Below are positions 16,608 to 26,084 of a DNA stretch of 47,977 nucleotides, piece by piece. How positions within the stretch are numbered: the stretch's first letter is position 1; each line of letters begins with the position of its first letter. The notes under the pieces were generated by a model, which saw nothing but the letters and a program-made list of their open reading frames with translations, made no database searches and was not told the origin of the DNA. This stretch comes from JAEUUM01 sp038326165 (GTDB taxonomy: Bacteria > Bacteroidota > Bacteroidia > Chitinophagales > Saprospiraceae): contig JBBQJT010000022.1 of NCBI GenBank assembly GCA_038326165.1, forward strand, positions 1-47,977. The letters are read 5' to 3'. Both the position numbers and the translations under genes were made by a program.

Positions 16608-18908
16608 ATGTGGAAGAGCAATTTCCTAAGAACGATATGCTTATTTCTCCTTTTCTTTCCTCAACTTGTCAACGCTCAAAATGGAACCCTCTCAGGCAAA
16701 ATATTAAGTGAGGGAAATCCTGTTTCTTATGCAAATATCGGATTCATTGGCACCAGCATAGGCACAAGTTCGGACTCACTTGGCAATTATCAAATTAAAA
16801 ATATTCCTTTTGGAAATTATAAACTCAAGCTTACATGTATTGGATACTCTACCATCGAAAAGCCAATTTCATTAAATAGTAATCAGGCAGTCTTTCTCAA
16901 TTTTACACTATATAATACCACCAATAACTTAAACGAAGTGGTGGTAACGGGAACCATGAAGGAAGTGAGTCGTTCGGAAAGTCCCGTGCCAGTTGAAATA
17001 TATACTTGCAAGTACTTTTTGAAAAATCCGACTCCGAATATATTTGATGCGCTACAAAACATCAATGGTGTCAGACCCCAACTCAATTGCAATATTTGTG
17101 CAACCGGGGACATACACATCAACGGATTAGAGGGACCTTATACCATGATACTGATTGATGGAATGCCAATTGTAAGCGGCTTATCTACAGTTTATGGATT
17201 GTCAGGTATTCCCAACTCGATGATAGAGCGTGTAGAGATTGTCAAAGGGCCTGCATCTTCTCTTTATGGCAGTGAGGCAGTTGGTGGCTTGGTCAATGTC
17301 ATTACAAAAAAACCTGAAAACGCTCCTTTGGCTTCGGTTGATGTATTTGGTACGGGCTGGGGCGAATACAATTTGGATTTAGGCTTAAAGCTGAAAACAG
17401 GAAAATTTGCGACGGTACTCTCAGGAATAAACTATTTCAACTTTCAAAATCGAGTAGATAATAACAATGATAATTTCACTGATATTCCATTACAAAACAG
17501 GATTTCTTTGTTCCAGAAGTGGAATTTTATGCGAAAGGATAATCGCGTATTTGGCTTAGCTGCACGTTATCTTTACGAAAATAGATGGGGAGGTGAAAAA
17601 AACTGGGAAACAAAATTTAGAGGAAGTGATATCGTCTATGGTGAAAGCATCTACACAAAACGTGTTGAAATATTCGGAAACTATGAATTGCCAACAGCAG
17701 AAAAACTTATGCTATCATTTTCATATAACAACCACAATCAAGACAGCAGATACGGTACCACTATATATGATGCCCAGCAAAACATTTCCTTTGCCCAATT
17801 GACTTGGGACAAAAAGATCAATCGTCATGACTTACTATTGGGAGCTGCAATCCGTTACACATTTTATGATGACAACACCCCAGCCACCTCATCACCTGAT
17901 AGTGTGAACCCAACCAATCAAGCGCAAAAGACTTATCTGCCAGGAATCTTCATACAGGATGAAATAAGCTTTACAAATAAACACAAACTACTCTTGGGAT
18001 TCCGGTACGATTACAATTCTATACATGGAAACATCCTAACGCCTCGCGTAGCATACAAATGGAAGATCAACGATCAAAATATCCTCCGATTGAACGCTGG
18101 AACTGGCTTTAGAGTCGTCAACTTATTTACCGAAGATCATGCTGCACTAACAGGATCGCGTGTGGTGGAAATCAAAAACGAATTAAATCCTGAAAGTTCA
18201 TATAACGTGAACCTCAATTATTTACATAAAATATACTCCCTTGAAGGAAACGTTTTGGGAATTGAAGCTTCGGCATTTTATACACATTTTAACAATAGAA
18301 TTGTAGCTGATTACGAGCAAGATCCCAATAAAATAATTTATGATAATTTGGATGGATACGCTGTCAGCAGGGGTCTGGGTTTCAACTTTGACTTGGCATT
18401 ACAGAACGGCTTAATTTTGAATGCAGGCGCAACATTAATGGACAACACCATCACCGAAAATGGAAGAACCCAACAACAGATACTCACAGAAAACTTTACT
18501 GGAGTATGGTCGGTATCTTACAAGATTGAAAAGCTAAAACTAGGTATCGATTATACAGGTAATTTTTACAGTCCAATGCGATTACCTTTATTGGGGACTT
18601 TGGATCCTCGCAAAGCTTATTCTCCTTGGTGGAGCATTCAAAATATCCAATTTACTTATCTTGGATTTAAGAGATTTGACTTGTATGGCGGCGTGAAAAA
18701 CTTTTTGAATTGGACACCAAACAGGAACAATCCATTCATCATAGCCCGTAGCAATGACCCTTTTGACAAAGAAGTTCAATTCAACTCCAATGGACAAGTG
18801 ATACCAACGGCGAACAATCCTTATGCGCTCAGTTTTGACCCAAGTTATGTTTATGGTCCCAATCAAGGAGCAAGGATGTTTCTGGGTATCCGTTATCAAA
18901 TTAAATAA
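16608..18908 (+). CDS. TonB-dependent outer membrane receptor
   Basis: 766 residues from ATG 16608. Signal peptide (about 1-22, ending VNAQ), a carboxypeptidase-regulatory-like beta-sandwich domain (about 25-105, LSGKILSEGNPVSYANI), a plug domain with NGVRPQLNCNICATGDIHIN and ILIDGMPIVSG, the plug exit RVEIVKGPASSLYGSEAVGG, then a 22-strand barrel ending in the aromatic-rich MFLGIRYQIK. It imports a ligand across the outer membrane using TonB energy. A metal or metal chelate is likely because its promoter holds a DtxR-like box and a DtxR-family gene is divergent. The two plug cysteines (CNIC) could bind a ligand or form a disulfide. A longer start at 16554 overlaps the operator and is rejected. 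Confidence 0.95.
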   Translation: MWKSNFLRTICLFLLFFPQLVNAQNGTLSGKILSEGNPVSYANIGFIGTSIGTSSDSLGNYQIKNIPFGNYKLKLTCIGYSTIEKPISLNSNQAVFLNFTLYNTTNNLNEVVVTGTMKEVSRSESPVPVEIYTCKYFLKNPTPNIFDALQNINGVRPQLNCNICATGDIHINGLEGPYTMILIDGMPIVSGLSTVYGLSGIPNSMIERVEIVKGPASSLYGSEAVGGLVNVITKKPENAPLASVDVFGTGWGEYNLDLGLKLKTGKFATVLSGINYFNFQNRVDNNNDNFTDIPLQNRISLFQKWNFMRKDNRVFGLAARYLYENRWGGEKNWETKFRGSDIVYGESIYTKRVEIFGNYELPTAEKLMLSFSYNNHNQDSRYGTTIYDAQQNISFAQLTWDKKINRHDLLLGAAIRYTFYDDNTPATSSPDSVNPTNQAQKTYLPGIFIQDEISFTNKHKLLLGFRYDYNSIHGNILTPRVAYKWKINDQNILRLNAGTGFRVVNLFTEDHAALTGSRVVEIKNELNPESSYNVNLNYLHKIYSLEGNVLGIEASAFYTHFNNRIVADYEQDPNKIIYDNLDGYAVSRGLGFNFDLALQNGLILNAGATLMDNTITENGRTQQQILTENFTGVWSVSYKIEKLKLGIDYTGNFYSPMRLPLLGTLDPRKAYSPWWSIQNIQFTYLGFKRFDLYGGVKNFLNWTPNRNNPFIIARSNDPFDKEVQFNSNGQVIPTANNPYALSFDPSYVYGPNQGARMFLGIRYQIK

Positions 18909-19043
18909 AAAGACTACTGAGGAACCAATGATGTTTTATAAAAACCACAAAGTAGCTTTGCATTATAATGCCATCAAACCCTTTAGTATTTCACCAAAGC
19001 TAAAATAAATCTTTTAATTAACGTCACTAACTCAATTTTAAAT

Positions 19044-19051
19044 TAGATTTG
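19044..19051 (+). promoter_or_regulatory. -7 box abutting the DUF2490 gene
   Basis: TAGATTTG ends 5 nt before ATG 19057, implying a leaderless or near-leaderless mRNA. The -33 region is not clear. Confidence 0.5.
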
Positions 19052-19056
19052 CATAC

Positions 19057-19845
19057 ATGAATAGAATGAATAATTTCACGAGAGGTACAACGCTAATTTT
19101 GATCTCGTTTTGTCTTACTGCCAATCTTCTGGCTCAGAATACCCGCATCAACGACCACAACAATATAGGCTGGTACAATTATTTTGGAACGCTAAAGTTG
19201 AATGAAAAATGGGGACTTCATACAGAGTATCAATTGCGCAGAGACAATTATGTCACCGATAAACAACAAGGATTATTAAGAGTAGGAATTAATTATCAAT
19301 TGAATCCAAAAATCCAATTGCGATTTGGTTACGCATGGATTGAGACCTATCCTTATGGCGACATACCGCTCAATGGATTTGGAAAAGATTTCACTGAACA
19401 TCGTTTGTTTCAAATGGCAACCATCAATGATAAGGTTTCGATAGTGGAGTTTTCACATCGATTTATGCTTGAACAACGATGGGTTGGAAGGTATTCAAGT
19501 TCCGTATTGACAGAAGAAGATGAATTTCCTTTATTGAATAGAATTCGCTACATGTTTCGTGTTCAAATTCCCTTGAAAGGCAAAACTATAGGTGATAAAA
19601 CTCCATATTTGGCTGCGTATGATGAAATATTTATTGGCTTTGGCCCCAATGTAAATGAAAATATTTTCGACCAAAACCGGATAGGATTCTTAGTTGGTTA
19701 CAGATTCAACAAAAATTTGAGAATTGAGGCTGGATATTTGAATCAGATCCTTCAGCTTGGAAGGGAAATGAATGGCAGCAATGTATATCAATACAATAAA
19801 GGAATAATTGTAAACGCCCTCTTCAGTTTGGATATGTCAAAATAA
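19057..19845 (+). CDS. DUF2490 family outer-membrane protein
   Basis: 262 residues with a signal peptide ending near LLAQN. The mature part consists of alternating beta strands with aromatic residues at strand ends (NIGWYNYFGTLKLNEKWGLH near the start), the typical appearance of the DUF2490 family, presumed small outer-membrane barrels. Function is unknown. It follows the TonB receptor by about 150 nt on the same strand, but a -7 box just before its ATG suggests separate transcription. It could also be read through from the receptor gene. Confidence 0.88.
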   Translation: MNRMNNFTRGTTLILISFCLTANLLAQNTRINDHNNIGWYNYFGTLKLNEKWGLHTEYQLRRDNYVTDKQQGLLRVGINYQLNPKIQLRFGYAWIETYPYGDIPLNGFGKDFTEHRLFQMATINDKVSIVEFSHRFMLEQRWVGRYSSSVLTEEDEFPLLNRIRYMFRVQIPLKGKTIGDKTPYLAAYDEIFIGFGPNVNENIFDQNRIGFLVGYRFNKNLRIEAGYLNQILQLGREMNGSNVYQYNKGIIVNALFSLDMSK

Positions 19846-19947
19846 CTTCCTCAAAGCTTATTTTCATGCCACCTGATTCACCCCTAACATTTGCCATGTA
19901 TTGTCAACAAATTATCACCGTACATTGATGACTTGAGTCAACTGAGC

Positions 19948-20994
19948 ATGAAATCTATTAATCTCTTACTATATTTTCTCTTTATACTGTTTACAACAGC
20001 ATGTAATACATCAAGTGAAAATCAATCAACTGAATACAGCAATTTCTTTAAAAGTCAGAAAAGCGGTATTCAAACAGGTGGCGTAGAGCTGATCTCTATT
20101 TCAACGCCGAAAGGAAATTTCAAAGTTTGGACCAAGCGCATTGGTAACAACCCAAAAATCAAAGTGCTGCTTCTTCATGGTGGACCAGGCTGCACACATG
20201 AATATTTTGAATCTTTTGAGAGTTTTCTGCCCGCTGAAGGCATTGAGTTCATTTATTACGATCAATTGGGTTCAGCATATTCGGATCAACCAAAGGATAC
20301 TAGTTTGTGGGACCTATCCCGATTCGTAGAAGAAGTTGAACAAGTGCGCATTGCCCTAGGTTTGACCAAGGATAATTTTTACCTGCTTGGGCACTCTTGG
20401 GGAGGAATTCTTGCCATGCAATATGCCCTAAAATATCAAACTAATTTGAAAGGATTGATCATCAGTAATATGATGGCAAGTTGTCCTAAATATGGCACCT
20501 ATGCCAATGAAGTTTTATCCAAACAAATGCCTGTTGAAGTCCTAAGGGAAATTAAAGAAATTGAAGCCAAAGCAGACTTTAACAATCCCCGCTATATGGA
20601 ATTGCTGAACCCACATTTTTATGAAAAGCACATTCTGAGATTGCCTACTGCCCAATGGCCAGATGCTGTCAAACGTACTTTTAAAAATCTGAATGGACAA
20701 ATTTATGTTTCCATGCAAGGCCCAAGTGAATTTGGAATATCAGGTAAATTAAAAAAATGGGATGTCAGCAAAGAAATATCAAAAATCAAAACTCCAACTT
20801 TAATCATTGGTGCCACAAATGACAGCATGGATCCCAAATACATGGAGTGGATGTCAAGCCAATTCCCAAATGGTGAATATGTGCTTTGCTCCCAAGGAAG
20901 TCATATGTGTATGTGGGATGATCAAAAACACTTTTTTCCAGGTTTGATCAAATTTCTAAAAAGCGATATTCAGAACAAAAGTCGCCAGAATTAG
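19948..20994 (+). CDS. Proline iminopeptidase-like alpha/beta hydrolase lipoprotein
   Basis: 348 residues from ATG 19948, which starts a lipoprotein signal (hydrophobic stretch ending FTTAC); an upstream in-frame ATG at 19891 gives no signal peptide at its N-terminus. Alpha/beta-hydrolase fold with the oxyanion motif LLHGGPGCTHEYF, the nucleophile elbow GHSWGG, an acid near TNDSMDP and histidine in GSHMCMWD. This combination is typical of proline iminopeptidase-type S33 enzymes, which remove N-terminal proline or cleave related substrates. As a lipoprotein it would act in the periplasm or on the surface, unlike the cytosolic enzymes. Substrate unproven. Confidence 0.9.
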   Translation: MKSINLLLYFLFILFTTACNTSSENQSTEYSNFFKSQKSGIQTGGVELISISTPKGNFKVWTKRIGNNPKIKVLLLHGGPGCTHEYFESFESFLPAEGIEFIYYDQLGSAYSDQPKDTSLWDLSRFVEEVEQVRIALGLTKDNFYLLGHSWGGILAMQYALKYQTNLKGLIISNMMASCPKYGTYANEVLSKQMPVEVLREIKEIEAKADFNNPRYMELLNPHFYEKHILRLPTAQWPDAVKRTFKNLNGQIYVSMQGPSEFGISGKLKKWDVSKEISKIKTPTLIIGATNDSMDPKYMEWMSSQFPNGEYVLCSQGSHMCMWDDQKHFFPGLIKFLKSDIQNKSRQN

Positions 20995-21204
20995 AAAAAG
21001 AAAATTGCCAGCTCTTGGCGCTTGCTAAAAATTGATTGCCTATGAAGCAACATCCATATTTTTCAAAAGTATAACAATGGGTGATTTATCAAAGACATCT
21101 TCCCTGTTATGAAATATCATGAAATAATTGGGTAAAATAATCTTAACTGTGTGTGAAATTATAGCTTTACAATGAGCTTTGCCAACCAATAATCATATAA
21201 AACA
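20995..21204. other. Intergenic region before the membrane oxygenase gene
   Basis: 210 nt without a gene. A GCCA/TGGC pair near its start could form a small hairpin after the hydrolase gene but lacks a T tract. A near-match to the -7 box (TAGCTTTA) lies about 40 nt before ATG 21205. Confidence 0.4.
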
Positions 21205-22482
21205 ATGGAATCTTACGGTAAAATTTTATTGATTGCTATGCCTATCTTCTTAGGCCTGGTTTTGATTGAGAAACTCTATGGTTATTGGAAAAACAATGAC
21301 CAAACCCCTGCAATGGACGCCATTTCAAGCTTGAGTTCTGGTATCACCAATGTAGTGAAAGATGTTCTGGGGCTGAGTGCATCTGTCATTTCCTACGCTT
21401 GGATGTACGAACATCTCGCCATATTTCAATTGGAAGCAGGTATTTGGACGTATATTATTGGATTCTTTGTAATTGATTTTTATGGTTATTGGACGCATAG
21501 ATGGGCCCATCAAATCAATTTCTTCTGGAACAAACACGCAATTCACCACAGCAGTGAAGAATTCAATCTCGCCTGTGCATTGCGGCAAAGCGTTTCTTCG
21601 TGGGTCAATTTGTTTACACTTCTATTGCTGCCTGCAGCCATCATTGGCGTACCGACTCAAATTATTGCCATTACTATTCCCATTCATTTATTTGCACAAT
21701 TTTGGTACCATACTCAGCACATTGGCAAAATGGGATTTCTAGAAAAGATTATTGTGACTCCTTCCCATCACAGGGTGCATCATGCCATTAACCCAGTTTA
21801 TATGGATCGAAATCATGGTCAAATTTTGATCATCTGGGACAAGCTTTTTAATACTTTTCAAGAAGAACTGAAGGATATTCCTCCCGTTTATGGTATCACG
21901 AGACCTGCGCTAACATGGAATCCTATTAAGATCAATTATCAGCATTTATGGATTTTAATTCAAGATGCCTGGAGAGCAAAACACTTAAAAGATAAATTCA
22001 GAATCTGGTTCATGCCTACAGGCTGGAGACCAAGTGTCGTAGGAGAGCAATTTCCCATTACTAAAATTGAGAATGAGTATGATTTTGTGAAATACAATTC
22101 AACTACCAGTCCAAAAATGATATTCTGGGCGGTATGTCAGCTCTTGTTCACCTTCGCCTTTGTCAGCTATTTTTTTGCCAACATCGGCAATATAAATTCT
22201 CCCCAAATATTCATTTACGGCCTCTTTGTATTCCTCACTGTGTATAGTTATTCGGAATTAATGGATCAAAAAAAATACTCCTTAATGTGGGAAACCTTCA
22301 GGCTTGCATTTGGATTAAGCTTAATCAATTATTATGGTGATTGGTTCGGCTTGAGTTCGTTTCTGAGTTGGGGCAATGAGTTGGTCATTTCATGTCTAGT
22401 ATTCTCATGGCTGATCAATTTCTATTTTGTATACTTTGAATTCAAAATTTCAGAAAATCTAATTTATTCTAAAATTTCATGA
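21205..22482 (+). CDS. Fatty acid hydroxylase-superfamily membrane oxygenase
   Basis: 425 residues, about eight to nine membrane helices. The di-iron histidine motifs of the sterol desaturase/fatty acid hydroxylase family are present: HRWAH at about 98-102, HAIHHSSEEFN at about 111-121, and HHRVHHAINP near 188. The N-terminal two thirds resemble alkylglycerol monooxygenase (TMEM195-like), which oxidises the ether carbon of glyceryl ethers. The C-terminal third adds several hydrophobic helices. Its last 4 nt overlap the lysoplasmalogenase gene, tying it to ether-lipid metabolism. It could equally hydroxylate another lipid; no tetrahydropterin-binding residues can be assigned by eye. Confidence 0.88.
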   Translation: MESYGKILLIAMPIFLGLVLIEKLYGYWKNNDQTPAMDAISSLSSGITNVVKDVLGLSASVISYAWMYEHLAIFQLEAGIWTYIIGFFVIDFYGYWTHRWAHQINFFWNKHAIHHSSEEFNLACALRQSVSSWVNLFTLLLLPAAIIGVPTQIIAITIPIHLFAQFWYHTQHIGKMGFLEKIIVTPSHHRVHHAINPVYMDRNHGQILIIWDKLFNTFQEELKDIPPVYGITRPALTWNPIKINYQHLWILIQDAWRAKHLKDKFRIWFMPTGWRPSVVGEQFPITKIENEYDFVKYNSTTSPKMIFWAVCQLLFTFAFVSYFFANIGNINSPQIFIYGLFVFLTVYSYSELMDQKKYSLMWETFRLAFGLSLINYYGDWFGLSSFLSWGNELVISCLVFSWLINFYFVYFEFKISENLIYSKIS

Positions 22483-23150
22483 AATCAAGTCAATTTCTCG
22501 GGCTATTCATTCCCATCGCCATTGGATACCTCATCCTGCTGCTTGCCGGATTTTCGGAGCTCAGTTCATGGATCAAGCCGTTGTTGATTCCTCATTTGAT
22601 TCTTGCAGTATTTTTTCATTCCAACTTTTGGAGTAAAAAGCATCTTTTAGCGGCACTCAGCTTTTCATGGGTTGGAGATGTTGTGTTAATTTTTGCCCCT
22701 TTGAGTAATTGGTATTTTATCAGTGGTTTACTGGCATTTCTGTCTGCACATCTGGTTTACTTTTGGATATTCAGAAAAGAGAATCAAACTACCAAAACTG
22801 CCTTCAATACCTTTCTACTAGTAAGCTTAGTCATTGTAATTGCTTTTTTGATTGGAATATTGAGCCTTTTACTTCCTCATCTTGGCGACATGAAAATACC
22901 AGTTGCCATTTATGCAATCACCATCTGCAGCATGTTGAGTGCAGCTTTGATTGGTTTTCAGAATTTCCCCAATACATCTAAATACTGGATATTGGGGGGA
23001 GCCATGAGTTTTGTATTATCGGATACAATTTTGGCTTTCAATAAATTTCATCAGCCTATAGAAATGGCCTCTTTCATGATCATGTTGAGCTATTTACTGG
23101 CCCAATATTCTATAACAACAGGCATTTTAAAGATTCAGTCCAAGAATTAG
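22479..23150 (+). CDS. Lysoplasmalogenase (YhhN/TMEM86 family)
   Basis: 223 residues, about eight membrane helices. Conserved YhhN features are the SFSWVGDVVLI segment (aspartate after helix 3), the SAHLVYFWIF segment and GGAMSFVLSDTILAFNKF near the C-terminus. Known members hydrolyse the vinyl-ether bond of lysoplasmalogen to an aldehyde plus glycerophospho-base. The ATG overlaps the stop of the oxygenase gene by 4 nt (ATGA), indicating translational coupling. Its 3' end overlaps the stop of the convergent threonine aldolase gene by 4 nt. Confidence 0.88.
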   Translation: MKSSQFLGLFIPIAIGYLILLLAGFSELSSWIKPLLIPHLILAVFFHSNFWSKKHLLAALSFSWVGDVVLIFAPLSNWYFISGLLAFLSAHLVYFWIFRKENQTTKTAFNTFLLVSLVIVIAFLIGILSLLLPHLGDMKIPVAIYAITICSMLSAALIGFQNFPNTSKYWILGGAMSFVLSDTILAFNKFHQPIEMASFMIMLSYLLAQYSITTGILKIQSKN

Positions 23151-24163
23151 CTAAACTTTTCCATTACGGACAAAACCTCATCTATCTGATCAGTACTTAC
23201 ATCCAGATGAGTAACCATACGTATTGTTTGCGGACCAAAAATGGAAACTTTCACACCATTTTTCAGCAGATAATCAGCATATTGAGCAGCTGTATGAGGA
23301 GCTTTTACATCAAATAATACAATATTGGTCTCAACGGGCCTCAAATTCTCATGGGAAGCCTGTTTTTCAACGTGATCACCAATACGTTTAGCAAGTTGAT
23401 GATCTATAGCTAAGCGGTCGATGTGATGATCAAGGGCATAAATTCCAGCGGCAGCCAAGTAACCAATCTGACGCATTCCGCCTCCCAAAGCTTTCCTGAT
23501 TTTTCTTGCTCTTTGTACAAAATCAGCACTGCCTATTAGCATGGTACCCACAGGAGCACCTAAACCTTTTGACAAGCAAACTGACACAGAATCGAACAAA
23601 GGACCAAGGTCCTTGGATTTATATCCTTTTGCAACAATCGCGTTAAAAATTCTTGCCCCATCCAAATGGATTGACAAGCCATTGGCTCTGGCACATTCCG
23701 AAACTTCCTTCATTTCATGCAATTCATAGCACGAACCTCCCATCCTATTACCTGTATTCTCAAGTATCACCAATTTGCTATTGGGCAACCAATCAGCCGG
23801 TGCACGAATAGCAGATGACACATCCAACGCAGAAAGTTTGCCATTGGGAGTTTTTAATGGAAGAATAGCAACTGAAGAGAGAAAACTATATCCAGCCAAC
23901 TCATATTGAAAAATATGCGAATTCCACTCACAGATAATTTCATCCAAAGCTACAGTGTGCAACTTTTGAGCAATTTGATTGGCCATGGTTCCAGACGGAC
24001 AAAATATTGAATCTTCATGTCCAAAGAGCTCTGCCGACTTTGCTTCAAGTTCATGAACAGTTGGATCTTCATCGAAAACATCATCTCCCACTTGTGCCGA
24101 GAACATGGTTTCTAACATTGCAGCTGTTGGTTTGGTAACCGTATCACTGATTAAATTGATCAT
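23147..24163 (-). CDS. Low-specificity L-threonine aldolase
   Basis: Pyridoxal-phosphate enzyme of aspartate aminotransferase fold that splits threonine or allo-threonine into glycine and acetaldehyde. 338 residues, normal for the family. Visible features are the N-terminal LISDTVTKPTAAM, VGDDVFDEDPTVHELE, FCPSGTMANQIA (PLP phosphate), HLDGARIFNA with the PLP aspartate, and the Schiff-base lysine K199 in CLSKGLGAPVG. Probably cytosolic and monocistronic; a TTG-17-TATATTTG promoter lies at 24263-24236. It is convergent with the lysoplasmalogenase gene, the two stops overlapping by 4 nt. Confidence 0.95.
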   Translation of the reverse strand: MINLISDTVTKPTAAMLETMFSAQVGDDVFDEDPTVHELEAKSAELFGHEDSIFCPSGTMANQIAQKLHTVALDEIICEWNSHIFQYELAGYSFLSSVAILPLKTPNGKLSALDVSSAIRAPADWLPNSKLVILENTGNRMGGSCYELHEMKEVSECARANGLSIHLDGARIFNAIVAKGYKSKDLGPLFDSVSVCLSKGLGAPVGTMLIGSADFVQRARKIRKALGGGMRQIGYLAAAGIYALDHHIDRLAIDHQLAKRIGDHVEKQASHENLRPVETNIVLFDVKAPHTAAQYADYLLKNGVKVSIFGPQTIRMVTHLDVSTDQIDEVLSVMEKFS

Positions 24164-24235
24164 GAAATAACAGACTTATCTTAATGGTTTGTTAAAAAGC
24201 TGAATAAAAAAGCAAAACTGCTCTCAAATTAGTCA

Positions 24236-24263
24236 CAAATATACCAGACATGCTAAGAATCAA
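24236..24263 (-). promoter_or_regulatory. Promoter of the threonine aldolase gene
   Basis: Minus strand TTG (24263-24261), 17 nt, TATATTTG (24243-24236). The start codon is 72 nt downstream. Confidence 0.5.
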
Positions 24264-24304
24264 GTGATTTTTAGTTTCTTTGTACTCTTAAATAACAGTT
24301 GATT

Positions 24305-25363
24305 ATGAAAAATTTCGCTACAATTTTAGGACTCGCTACATGCTTTTTCATGGCTTGCACCCCCTCAACCCAATTGAGGATCCTACAACCAGCAGACATA
24401 ACCGTTCCCGATGACATCCAAAAAATAGGAACATTGGATCGTTCAGTACCATCATCAACTGGCAGAAACATACTTGAAGGTGTGCTAACTGGCGAATCTA
24501 TTGGCGCTGATAAAGAAGGAAGAAGAGCCGCAATTGCAGGATTCAGCTCAGTGTTGAGTGCAACCCCACGTTTTGAAATCAAACAAATCAATGCTGAACT
24601 TTCAGGAAGCAAAGATGGGTCAACAATGGCAGCTCCACTCGATTGGGCAACAGTTGAAAAATTCTGTTCTGATTATCAGGTAGATGTGTTGGCCGTATTA
24701 GAAGTATTTGATACAGATGCTTCCCACAATAGGTCAACTTCGCTTGAAAAATTTAAAGACCAGAACAAGGTAGAGCACACCAGAACCCGATACAACGTAG
24801 ATCGAAGAATGGAAGTGCGGGCTGGATTCAGGATGTATAATCCCAAGACCAGAACCATTATGGACGAATTTGTAACTTCAGCCAATAGAAACGACGGAGG
24901 CAATGGATTAACGGAAAACGAAGCAATGAATAATTTAGGCGCCCCTAATGATGCCATACGCAATGTTGCACGTAGGGCAGGCGACAATTATGCCAGAAGA
25001 ATTGCCCCGCTTTACACTACGGAAACTAGAACATTGTACAAAAAAGTTCCGACCAACAAAGATGCCAACAAAAAGGCAATAGCCGCTGCAAAAACTGGCA
25101 AGTGGAGTGAAGCTTCTGAAATATGGGAAACGATGGCCACCAGGTCAACCAACCAAAAAACCAAGGGCAAAGCATCTTATGATCTTGCAGTTTCCTTTGA
25201 AGCTAGAGGAATGCTGGAAGAGGCCTTAAAATGGGCGGAAACCTCCTACATTGATCACAACTTCAAGCCTGCAAAAAATTACGTATTAGTGGTAAAAAGA
25301 AGAATAGCTGATCAAAAAAGGCTTAATGAACAAATGAAGTCGAAGGATAAGGATAAGACGTAG
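24305..25363 (+). CDS. DUF6340 family lipoprotein
   Basis: 352 residues from ATG 24305; a TTG at 24299 also gives a frame but is less likely. The signal ends in a lipobox with Cys18 (CFFMAC). The body matches the DUF6340 type as I know it: an N-terminal LQPADITVPDDIQKIG segment, a central domain where a nucleotide-hydrolase-like NAELSGSKDGSTMA is not catalytic, and tetratricopeptide-like helices near the C-terminus (KWSEASEIWETMA, KGKASYDLAVSFEARGMLEEAL). Function unknown; probably an outer-membrane-associated lipoprotein of Bacteroidota. Monocistronic. Confidence 0.82.
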   Translation: MKNFATILGLATCFFMACTPSTQLRILQPADITVPDDIQKIGTLDRSVPSSTGRNILEGVLTGESIGADKEGRRAAIAGFSSVLSATPRFEIKQINAELSGSKDGSTMAAPLDWATVEKFCSDYQVDVLAVLEVFDTDASHNRSTSLEKFKDQNKVEHTRTRYNVDRRMEVRAGFRMYNPKTRTIMDEFVTSANRNDGGNGLTENEAMNNLGAPNDAIRNVARRAGDNYARRIAPLYTTETRTLYKKVPTNKDANKKAIAAAKTGKWSEASEIWETMATRSTNQKTKGKASYDLAVSFEARGMLEEALKWAETSYIDHNFKPAKNYVLVVKRRIADQKRLNEQMKSKDKDKT

Positions 25364-25643
25364 AGCTTGTGAAATTATAATCGAACAAATACCAAATGCA
25401 AGTACTTGCTGAATGATATTTTTTCGGCACAAAGGAAAGCTTTTATTGAGAGCATCGTATTTTTACGCAAATGTACCTTCAGCACAATTTAAGGGAATAA
25501 ATTGGTAATCATAAATGGGCAACAATTAATAACAACTATCAATATTTTCATGTTACATTTTAACGCCTTGCCAAAGAAAATGGCAATGCACAGGAGGGAA
25601 AACGATTGTATGATATATTTTTAACCAACCAATATTTAAAAAC
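25364..25643. other. Intergenic region between convergent genes
   Basis: 280 nt without a gene. A TTGCCA/TGGCAA hairpin (about 25567-25585) is the only structure seen. It has no T tract, so a terminator is not well supported. Confidence 0.4.
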
Positions 25644-26084
25644 CTAATCGGGCAAATTAAAATTTAAACAAACTGATACCAATTCATCGGCTTTTAAAGC
25701 CGTTGAGCTTGCTTTAAATAGAGAATCCAATGTATTTGCCACTTCAGCTATAGTGACAAAGCCCGTGGCCATGCATGATACATCTAAGTAAACAAAAACC
25801 TTATAGTTGCCTGAGGATAAATTAGGGATAAAAGTAGTTCCGGAATTACATGCACCACCTCCGACATCTCCATTGTCCAAATTTTCATATCTATAAGTGA
25901 ATGGCAGGGACCAACCTTGAGGTATATTGTCGTTGATCGTAATAGTTATCTTCCCATTTTTACTCCCTTCACATTCAGGTGTAGAAGTATATGAGACAAA
26001 TGATTGACCACCAGGGTTGGGTTGGGCAGAGACAAGCTCAGCAAAAAATAAACAAAATAGCAGAATTATATAATTATTTTTCAT
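25644..26084 (-). CDS. Secreted SprB-repeat-like protein
   Basis: 146 residues from ATG 26084, which begins a signal peptide (FCLFFAELVSAQ). The mature part resembles one SprB-type adhesin repeat: TPECEGSKNGKITITI, then PFTYRYENLDNG, then IPNLSSGNYKVFVYLDVSCM. SprB repeats occur in gliding and surface adhesins of Bacteroidota. A short tail (about 40 residues) follows, with no C-terminal secretion signal that I can recognise. The ATG overlaps the upstream gene's terminal stop by 11 nt, so it is the last gene of a tight minus-strand operon with two interrupted genes. Confidence 0.65.
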   Translation of the reverse strand: MKNNYIILLFCLFFAELVSAQPNPGGQSFVSYTSTPECEGSKNGKITITINDNIPQGWSLPFTYRYENLDNGDVGGGACNSGTTFIPNLSSGNYKVFVYLDVSCMATGFVTIAEVANTLDSLFKASSTALKADELVSVCLNFNLPD

